DNA of 64,000 nucleotides from NCBI GenBank assembly GCA_022410635.1, contig JAJVDF010000431.1, positions 662,557 to 726,556 on the forward strand. Reading direction: 5' to 3'. The notes below the pieces were generated by a model that did no database searches, was not told the origin of the DNA, and saw nothing but the letters and a program-made list of their open reading frames with translations. Of this stretch, positions 56,976-64,000 are shown piece by piece. Every line of letters starts with the position of its first letter. Position 1 is the stretch's first letter. The position numbers and the translations under genes are program-made. Source of the stretch: Tretioscincus oriximinensis (taxonomy: Eukaryota; Chordata; Lepidosauria; Squamata; Gymnophthalmidae).

Positions 56976-57387
56976 GAACATTTGTTGGAAAGGATGACAG
57001 CAAACACTTTTGATTCATCCTTCAATTCTGATGATCACCCAGGAGGAAATCCTTGTCTCCATGCAGAACTTCCTGGCAACGCCACAGAGGTTCTTAAGAA
57101 ATGCACTGTGCTACCTCTGGACATAGACAAATTTCCAAGGGAGCCCTTGAAAAGCATTCTAGCATTGTTGTCCCTTTCCGAAGAAAATAACTGCAAAGCT
57201 TTACTTCAGATCTCACCTTTGCAAGCATGAGGGATATCACCTTTGCAAGCAGTTGAGAGCTATCAGTGAGCGGAAGCAGTAGCAACATCATTTCAATTGC
57301 TGATCAGTTTTTATTCTATCAGTAAAGCCTGTTGCNTTTAAATATGCAACGGACTCTAGAAATCTGTTCACTTCCATATATTATCTA
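56976..57387. other. TBX15 intron, unassigned sequence
   Basis: An open frame at 56982-57230 (82 codons) has no known motif or flanking splice signals. ATATCACCTTTGCAAGCA-type sequence is partly duplicated near 57215-57250. Confidence 0.3.
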
Positions 57388-57605
57388 CAGGGCCGTAGTT
57401 TGGGCGTGTGATGCCCCTGTGCANTAAATATTTTTACACCACCCTTTNCCTCAGCCACAGGGGTCACTTAGGTGGAGACAGAGGAGGTCAAGTGGGGTCA
57501 GGCAGGCAGGCAGAGCAAGCAACATTTCTATTCACATTCTTTAACTCTTTATTTTTCTGNGTGTAGCTGCTCTAGTTGATCTCCCCTATAATACGGGACT
57601 CATTC
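57388..57605 (+). repeat. Family H repeat in TBX15 intron
   Basis: CAGGGCCGTAGTTTGGGCGT, GTGATGCCCCTGTGCA, AATATTTTTACACCACCC, GTAGCTGCTCTAGTTGATCT and TATAATACGGGACTCA in the same order as 25535-25915. Confidence 0.65.
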
Positions 57606-57647
57606 TCTCTCTCTCTCTATTTCTATTTCTGTCTCTATCTCTATCTA

Positions 57648-57805
57648 AGAACCTAAAAAGAGCCATACTGGATCGGGCCAGAGNCCATCTAGTCCAGCAT
57701 TCTGTCTCACACAGAGGCCCACCAGATGCACCTGGGCAGTCCAAACAGAGGAAAGCAAAATATGCCCCTGTTCATGACTCCCTGCAAATGGTATCTCAGG
57801 AATCT
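57648..57805 (-). mobile_element. CR1 3' terminal fragment
   Basis: AAGAGCCATACTGGATCGGG, AGTCCAGCATTCTGTCTCAC and CCTGTTCATGACTCCCTGCA match the 3' UTR of the large CR1. It is followed directly by the DNA element at 57818-58217, which may interrupt it. Confidence 0.85.
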
Positions 57806-57817
57806 ATCTCTATCTCT

Positions 57818-58217
57818 GGCTGCATGCACACAACGACTTAAAAACCACTATAAAGCTATATTCCAGAATATAGCAACCACCGTGATCAGTATCTCAGTTT
57901 CGTAATATCACTCACTGATCTCGGGGCTGCGCAGTTCAATAATTTTTGCAACAGCCACTAGAAACTACTGCTGGGTTCTTGCTTGTTTTAACCTCTCTCG
58001 CCTAATTTGTGCACACGCGTACACTCGGGAGAGGATGGGGGTTGGCCGTAAGAGGACGGAGGTTCTCTGGAACGATGCCTGAATATTCCAGCAATAGTTT
58101 ATTCTGGGAAAAACAGCGTTTATTGCAGAATGACTGCTGAAAAACGCTTAACCCATGTGCTGGTGTCTTTCTCATCTCNCTCCGATTGAGGTAGAAATAC
58201 GTTATGTGCATGCAGCC
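57818..58217. mobile_element. DNA transposon of the same type, copy 3
   Basis: Ends GGCTGCATGCACACAAC and GTTATGTGCATGCAGCC form a clean inverted repeat around 400 bp. The interior shares AGCTATATTCCAGAATATAG and TAGTTTATTCTGGGAAAAAC with the other copies. Confidence 0.75.
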
Positions 58218-58829
58218 TCTCTGTCTGTCTGTCTCAGTGTCTCTATCTCTATCTCGCTAGCTATCTTACAGCTTCTTTCTTCTTTCTATCTTTCTTTGCT
58301 TCTTCTTTGTCCTCTACTCATAGATCAGGGGGCCTTGGCCTAGAATATGGAGAAGTATAGAAGTGTTTGGAAATAATAGGAGGTTCATTTGAATCTCTCA
58401 TATGTTCCTAGGCTAGGACGTTTTGCTAAGTCCTCAAAGTCCTCAGCTCCAAAGCTGGTACAAACTTACTAGTTTTTGGTGGAAGCTAATCTAATCCACA
58501 ATCATTATCCAATGGGCCTCAGCCATCCAGACCCACTGGTTTAACCATGGGGCAATAAGCGCAGAACNGTTCCAGGGTTGCCTCTTTATCCTCTACAGTA
58601 ACAGGAGAAATGTAAGCCCAAACCAGTGGACATGGGGATGGTCATTATATACCTTCCTCACAAAATTGCCCAATCCTACTTTATATTTTTAACATGGTAG
58701 GTTTTTCTGTTCTATATCTTTGCCTGATCATCAAGAATGATAAGGAGTATCAGAAATTCAGCTGGATACCATATGCCCGTTAATGTTTGTTTCATCGCAA
58801 CCATTCTGGTGCCCATTAAAGAGTGGCTC
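58218..58829. other. TBX15 intron next to the penultimate exon
   Basis: A CT/CTAT microsatellite at 58218-58310, then unassigned sequence running to the donor of the exon at 58832. Confidence 0.4.
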
Positions 58830-58831
58830 AC

Positions 58832-58929
58832 CTTGCTGTTTTTGCATGGTGGTGAAATCTTCAAAGGTGAGGGTACGCACAGGGGGTCTCCAGAACGCAT
58901 ATGTTTCCATAATGGCCTCCAGACCAGTC
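58832..58929 (-). CDS. TBX15: TBX15 penultimate coding exon (end of T-box region)
   Basis: This 98-nt exon encodes TGLEAIMETYAFWRPPVRTL followed by TFEDFTTMQKQQ. In TBX15 this segment lies just after the T-box DNA-binding domain. It starts with one base (G) that completes an arginine codon from the upstream exon, and it ends with one base (G) that joins GG of the next exon to give KQQ-G-GS. The acceptor AG is at 58930-58931 and the donor GT at 58830-58831 (donor context AAG|GTGAGC). The intron to the next exon is phase 1 and about 16.1 kb long, at 42693-58831. The preceding T-box exon, which should end near DSGRN, is not found between 58930 and 64000 and must lie beyond the window. A hairpin repeat begins 55 bp upstream of the acceptor. 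The 32 intact codons match the protein I recall from mammals. Confidence 0.96.
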
Positions 58930-58984
58930 CTGTGAAATGAAAGCAAAAGAAAAGATGTCGACGAGTGAATATATCATCCTGGAT

Positions 58985-59185
58985 TAAGTTGACCAGATGA
59001 CCCCCTTGGGGGGGGAGGGCGTTGAAAACCCGGTTTTGGGGTGCCTCCTGGTTTTTGCTGAGGAAAAGAAATATTTTTCGGAAAAAAAATCTTTTTTTGA
59101 AATCTTTTTTCCTCAGCAAAAAACGGGATGCACCCCAAAACCGGGTTTTCACCCCCCCCAAAAAAGTGGTCATCTGGTCAGCCTA
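58985..59185. mobile_element. Family A hairpin element, copy 12, next to TBX15 splice acceptor
   Basis: Left end TAAGTTGACCAG is mutated and the right end CTGGTCAGCCTA is intact. Flanking 8 bp TCCTGGAT (58977-58984) and TCCTGAAT (59186-59193) differ at one base. It lies 55 bp upstream of the acceptor of the 58832-58929 exon. Confidence 0.94.
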
Positions 59186-60127
59186 TCCTGAATAAATTGC
59201 ANTATCAAAACATTATCCTTTTTCATTCTCGACATCAATTAATTCTTATGTAATACAAGTCTGAGTATTTTTAGCTCTCAGTTGTTGTTGTTGTTGTTGT
59301 TTCTTTTTAAATAAAATTACATTGTGCTACTCATTTAACCTTTAATATTTTCTCCTTGATACTAAAAATCATCTCTCTGTCCTTTGTGAAGAATGTTTCT
59401 TGTGATTAATTTGATCCTGCTTCTTTGATCACGAAGCGGTGCTGCAAACCTTTCCAAGCTGTGCTAGAAATGAATCTGCCTGGTTCAAACACAACGGGGC
59501 CAAGCAATTCGCCTGAAAATTCTACAATCAGTCCAAAAGTGGTTTTGAATTTGCCAAGAATATACCTTGTGTGGACTACTTTATTCCTTGAACTCCTTCA
59601 AGAAATCCTTTGATGCCTGCCACATCGACCTCTGTCAGTGGCCTATCCTAACTGACAATTGTCCCCACCTTTGAAAATGCACACAAGGACTAAGCTCAAG
59701 GACAAAAAGCAAACATGCAAAAATCAGAATAGAACCACTGCACCACATACAGATAAGAGTTTCCCCTGCAGTAGATGTTGCTTGGCCAACATGGGCCTTA
59801 TTAACCACCAGTGAGCCTGTTGCTTACTTACTTACTTACGTACGTACGTACGTACGTACGTACGTAGCTACGTACATAAGTAAGTAACAGGTTCACTTCA
59901 TTGAACACTGTATTCTTCATCGAACACTGTTGAGATGTATATGGGAGGGGAGGCCAGGCCTGTGGAACACAGAAAGGCTAAAGAGTGCAGCTGTCACATT
60001 TCCTGCACCGGAGCTAGAAGCAAGAATGCTTCTGATTGGGTGAGCAAAAACAGCAAGAAATAGTTTTTCCAGCCAGTGGCTAGGGAAGGTAAGTGCTAAG
60101 AAGCCCATGGGACAAGCTCCTATTCTA
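59186..60127. other. TBX15 upstream intron, mostly unassigned
   Basis: (GTT)n at 59281-59301 and the palindromic microsatellite at 59811-59896. 59400-59760 shows no repeat and no missing T-box exon. Confidence 0.35.
59811..59896. repeat. Palindromic (TACG)n microsatellite
   Basis: GTGAGCCTGTTGCTTACTTA on the left faces TAAGTAACAGGTTCAC on the right, around a self-complementary (TACG)n run. It could extrude as a cruciform. Confidence 0.85.
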
Positions 60128-60840
60128 CCTTTGTGAGGCATGGTAGTACAGAGGTAAAGATCAATGGTTTTTCAATAGAGAGATTGGCATTTGAGGCCTC
60201 ATGTCTTTGCCATGGAGAGGAATAAGCTCCCTCTGCTGGCCTCAGCTTCAGTCANCCTAGCTGTTNGAAAGCAAGTAATTCCAAGTAGACAATTGCTCCT
60301 ACACAATGTTCTCCTACCAGGTTGGTAGGATCGTCAGGATGTCTCCACCACACAGGGAATTGGACTTTCCGCTGTCCTCCATGGTCCCACCCGAGAGAAA
60401 GTTCCTTGGTCGCGCAAGAAGAAGTTGAAAATACCTCTCCTTCCAATGAGAAGTTACCTGGAGCTCTAGTGTCTGTGGCGCTGCTGTGGGGCTTTGATAC
60501 GGTGAGCCAGCCAGCCAGCCAGCACTGCAAAACCGCAGTTGACTGACATGCATGGATTCAACTTCCTGATCCTTTGTGCGTCTCCTCTCGCCAGCTCCAC
60601 GCGGATTTTTGAGGTAATGTAACCGGACTGGGGATTGCCTTATGCCCAATTTAAACCCCATTTCTCGTTTTACTCTGTATTATGAAAGGGACCTAATAGT
60701 GGTGGGGAAAATAGATATATTTCCCCACAATGTGNTGAGGAAGATAAATGTAAGCCTTCGGGCAAAAACAAATCTGGTCAGCCACCTGGAGTGCCTTCAG
60801 CTGAGAAGGACAGGGTATAAAAACCTTTCTCCACCTTTTT
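60128..60840 (+). mobile_element. Diverged S1-related SINE with extra internal sequence
   Basis: The head (AGGCATGGTAGTACAGAGGT, TTGAGGCCTCATGTCTTTGC) occupies 60128-60290. The tail (GGAAGATAAATGTAAGCCTT, ACAGGGTATAAAAACCTT) is at 60730-60835. About 400 bp of unrelated sequence lies between, so a later insertion is likely, but I saw no clear terminal repeats. Confidence 0.5.
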
Positions 60841-61394
60841 GCTGAATGGGTGTAAGGTCCCTTCCAATACCTGCATTAGTGAGTCACGTCAATCCTACTT
60901 CAGTCTTTCACGACAACAATTTGCAAGAAAAGAATTATAAAATGTTATTATTTTTTTCTTCCAATAAAATCGGCCTCTTTGAAAAGTCTCTCAAAGCTGC
61001 TCTCTGCGTTGATTTTCTTCTTGGATTTTAGGTCCATTACATTTTAATAATGGGGTCTATATGAAAGGAGCCCTTTATTTTTTGTATTTTTTTAAAGATG
61101 TTTGATACATCTCTTTGTTGCAGTAACACTTTCCATATGGTTCGGCCTTCCCTATCTGCCTGGCTGCATAGTTTTCACGACCATCTAATTGTTCACTTAA
61201 AAAGCGAAGTCCTTGGGCTTTTATTTAATTTTTTTTTTTGCAATATGTGGCTACGTTTTCTGTACCACCTGGCTGCACTAAAAAGCATTCCCAGCATGAA
61301 TTGCAAATCACAGTTGTCAGTGCATCTTTAAGATTGGGGTACTGGAAAAAGTTCCATGTTATGCCTTCCGATGCAAATTTATTTCATAATGTCA
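60841..61394. other. TBX15 upstream intron, unassigned sequence
   Basis: No recognised repeat, exon or RNA gene. Confidence 0.3.
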
Positions 61395-61770
61395 GAACAT
61401 AGGATTATGGCTATTAGGATGGGAAAACAGGAAGTATTCTAGAAATTCCATTTGCAGGGACTCAAGAACAGGAAAGGCTTGAGACTGCCCAAGTGCAATT
61501 GGTGGCCCACTGTGTGTGATAGGCTGACCAGATGACCCCTTTGGGGGGGGGGGTTGAAAAACTGGTTTTGGGATGCCTCCCAGTTTTTTCTGAGGAAAGG
61601 TTTTTCAAAAAAAGATTTTTTCCCAAAAAAAAATTGTTTTTTAATTTTTTTTTTCCTCAGAAAAAAACGGGAGGCAACTCAAAACCGGGTTTTCAACACA
61701 CACACACACACCCCAAAAGGGGTCATTTGGTCAGGGCTCTGGTCACATTCAGCAGGGATCCTCTTATGTA
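61395..61770 (+). mobile_element. CR1 3' tail split by a family A hairpin element
   Basis: The left part (61395-61519) reads AGACTGCCCAAGTGCAATTG and GGCCCACTGTGTGTGA, as expected near a CR1 3' end. The expected continuation, CAGCAGGGATCCTCTTATGT, resumes at 61750, after the hairpin element at 61520-61735. The hairpin therefore inserted after the CR1. Confidence 0.75.
61520..61735. mobile_element. Family A hairpin element, copy 13, inside a CR1 tail
   Basis: TAGGCTGACCAGATGACCCC start. The right arm contains an (AC)n expansion and ends TCATTTGGTCAG, losing the last bases. The CR1 sequence resumes beyond it. Confidence 0.9.
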
Positions 61771-62103
61771 GGGTTCCGATGTTAAATCCAGAATGGAATT
61801 TTTTCGTACCCTTTAAAGCTCCAAAACTCTATCCTGGATAATCTAGAAGAAGAAGAGGGGTTGGTGTTTATATCTTGCTTTATGGATGTTTACAGGTGAT
61901 TTCCCCTTCCAATGCCTCTTGTGATGCAGGCATTAGAAGCTACACCTGTTAAAGCTCCAAAGGACTCCTATGCAGACAATATGGATTCCTGCATTCTTTA
62001 AACCAGATTACTAGGCAGGTGCATTAAAGGTTCATAATAAAAGTATCTGTTCACATGCTGCTAGATTTAAAAAGGTTAGTCTGGGCCCAGAATATCTAGC
62101 AAG

Positions 62104-62418
62104 AGATCTCATAGAATCAAAGAATCATAGAGTTGGGACCTCCAGGGCATCGAGTCCAACCCCCTGCTCAATGCAGGATTCATTAAACCATCCCAGACAG
62201 ATGACTGTCCAGCCTTTGTTTAAAGCNTTCCAGCGAAGACGAACTCACCACCTCCTGGGTCAACCCGTTCCACTGGTTTATCACCTTGACTGTTAGAAGN
62301 TTTTTTCTGATATCTAATCAAAATCTCCTCCCTTGCAGTTTCATCCCATTGTTTCTAGTCCTTCCATGTACCAATGAGAACAAGGCTGATCCCTCTGCTA
62401 TGTGGCAGCCCTTCATAG
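62104..62418 (-). mobile_element. CR1 3' end (second subfamily)
   Basis: Starts with the tail TCATAGAATCAAAGAATCAT followed by GTCCAACCCCCTGCTCAATG, ACTGTCCAGCCTTTG and a partial coding end. It belongs to the same subfamily as 25970-26133 and 34108-34312. Confidence 0.85.
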
Positions 62419-62475
62419 TACCTTAGAGATTAATAAAGGTGGGCAGCATGAGCTTTTGTAGACAGGTGAATACAC
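62418..62475. repeat. Family B-like terminal fragment
   Basis: TACCTTAGAGATTAATAAAG followed by GGGCAGCATGAGCTTTTGTA resembles the arm of the foldback family. Short. Confidence 0.4.
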
Positions 62476-62697
62476 ATAAAAAATCTCCAAACCAAAGAAA
62501 ACCAGAAGGTATCAAAAAAGTCCAAAACTGACACAGAAAAGTAGAGAATGGAGAGACAGAAAATGTGTGCAATAGACCTATGCAAATTTACAAAAAATAG
62601 AAATCTAATATACCACTCTGGGACATTATTTAAGTCTACAAAGTCATAAGACCATTACAAGAGCCCTGCAGAATCTGCCTAGAGCCCAAAACCCTCA

Positions 62698-63076
62698 CTT
62701 CAGGAATTCTGCCTGCTTTTCCATCCTGATAGCTATTGATANGCCTNTCTTCTGTGAAATTAGCTGGATAGCCTACCTTGAGGCTATCGAGGCTGTTAGC
62801 TACCCCCATCTCTTCTGGAAGTGAATCTCACNGACTAATGACCCTCTGGATGAAAAATCTTTTCCCTTGTCTGTCCTCACTATTCTCATCATCAGCTTCA
62901 AAGAGTGCCCACTAGTGCTAGTGGTGTGTGATAGGGAAAATATTTTTCCCCTATTCACCTTATCCATTCCGTGCATGATTCTATATACTTCAATGAAATC
63001 ACCTCTTAACCACTGTCTTTCAAGGCTGAAGAGGCCCAGAGGTTGCAGCCTGATTTCATAAGGGAGATGCTCTTGA
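62698..63076 (-). mobile_element. CR1 fragment (C-terminal coding region and part of UTR)
   Basis: Matches 18540-18900 of the large CR1 in the same orientation: ACCCTCTGGATGAAAAATC, TTCACCTTATCCATTCCGTG and GGCTGAAGAGGCCCAGAGG. A stretch of the broken protein is still readable. Confidence 0.88.
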
Positions 63077-63579
63077 CCAAGTCTTAACTGTATAAAAGAA
63101 TCCAAAATGTATAAATAATCCAAAATGTGGGGTCAGGTGGAAATCAAGTGGGCCATGATCCTGCAGGTTTGTATATTTGCAGCCAGATATGTTTCAACTA
63201 AAATAGCATGTGGTATGTAAAAAGGAGTATAACTATATATACACAAACACAAATGCAACTGCAACAAGTAGGTATAAAACATACCACTTACACACAGTAT
63301 CTCACAAGAATAAGACAGGCAACCTGAATGAGTTTCTGTGGCATTCAAACAAAATATATAAAGCCATAAAAGCAGTATCAGTAAAATACAGAATAATGCT
63401 GGAGGGGAAAAAACATCAACTCCTCGCTATAAAACTAGTAAGAATTGAATAAATAGAGAGGTTTATCCTTTGCCTTTAATACGCTTTTGTGCCTTACCTG
63501 TACTTCATTAGTAGTTGCAGGACCCCTCAGTTTGTTCAAATCTTGTTTTATGCCTATTTATTACAGTTGTATCTGAATA
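63077..63579. other. TBX15 upstream intron, AT-rich unassigned sequence
   Basis: No recognised exon or repeat boundary. Confidence 0.3.
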
Positions 63580-63890
63580 GGTAAACTTGTCTATGGAAGT
63601 CCATGCTGCCTATAAGACCCCCTTGCTAGAATATCCATCCATCCATCTCTCTCTCTCTCTCTCCCTATCCATCCACCCATCAATCTCCATCCATTCATCT
63701 GAAAAAGTAGTAGACATGTCTATGAAAGCTCAAGCTGCCTACCTTTCTCTTGCTAGTCTCCAAGTGGTACAAGCCCTCTCTTTGATGGATTTTCTGAACT
63801 AGAGCTATTTCTCTGAAATCAACTACTTTTTTCTTGTTAGTTTCTAAGGTGCTATAAGACCCCCTTGCTAGATATCTCTGTGTTATTGGG
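63580..63890. repeat. Family B-like fragments with a CCAT/CT microsatellite
   Basis: ACTTGTCTATGGAAGTCCAT (63580s), ACATGTCTATGAAAGCTC (63713) and TTTCTAAGGTGCTATAAGAC (63840) are related pieces. Between the first two lies a microsatellite of (CCAT)n and (CT)n at 63628-63705. A similar fragment is at 39860-39897. Confidence 0.5.
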
Positions 63891-64000
63891 AAGCATAAAG
63901 TTGCAGTGAAATGCATAAGTTGAGAATCAACACAAGACTATCAATTGGTTCTGCCACTGCAGAGCACTAAAGCCTGATGTCATGAGTACATGACATAATA

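Noticed and set aside
56982..57230. 82-codon open frame in the TBX15 intron
   Set aside because: No recognised motif, no splice context and no sign of codon constraint.
4927..61735. Regularly repeated hairpins as a CRISPR array
   Set aside because: The copies are kilobases apart with unrelated flanks and target duplications, in a vertebrate genome.
58930..64000. Upstream T-box exon of TBX15
   Set aside because: I looked for a minus-strand frame ending near DSGRN with a donor site and found none, so the exon lies outside the window.

Overview
The window is vertebrate nuclear DNA, most likely from a squamate reptile. This rests on two recognisable coding exons of the T-box gene TBX15 on the minus strand and on the repeat load: CR1, L2 and L1-type LINEs, two tRNA-derived SINE families and many hAT-like DNA transposons. 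A gecko-like lizard is my guess at lower confidence. Scattered single N bases and two N gaps (2424-2583 and 15884-15959) point to a draft assembly.

TBX15 is the only host gene I can support. Its terminal coding exon (41905-42692) and the preceding exon (58832-58929) are joined by a phase-1 intron of about 16.1 kb with GT/AG ends. Positions 1 to about 41.3 kb lie downstream of the gene. Positions 42693-58831 are intron. Positions 58930-64000 are the start of the next intron upstream, whose 5' exon is outside the window.

Most of the rest is mobile DNA. The dominant signal is a family of near-perfect hairpin elements of about 150-220 bp ('family A', ends TAGGCTGACCAG / CTGGTCAGCCTA). There are 13 full or nearly full copies, one half copy and two longer relatives. 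The longer relatives show that each hairpin arm matches the left end of the longer element. Several copies keep 7-8 bp target duplications. Four further DNA transposons have recognisable target duplications: 14384-15386 (GC-rich core), 21012-21199, 34471-35094 and 54329-55963. LINEs include a 5'-truncated CR1 with a 600-codon uninterrupted reverse transcriptase frame (18352-20433), several CR1 3' tails, an L2 nested in an older L2 (9702-10790), and decayed L1-like tails. SINE S1 has a tRNA head and a (CTT)n tail, and it seeds many of the AAG/CTT microsatellites. SINE S2 has a different tRNA head.

Insertions are often nested, which gives a relative age order: SINEs inside a hAT element, a hairpin element inside a CR1 tail, and a SINE inside a foldback repeat. 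One 196 bp palindrome around an N gap (15688-16155) has mirrored ambiguous bases and looks like an assembly artefact. I found no complete novel gene system. The best leads are the hairpin family, its copy 55 bp upstream of a TBX15 3' splice site, and the GC-rich cargo of the 14384-15386 element.
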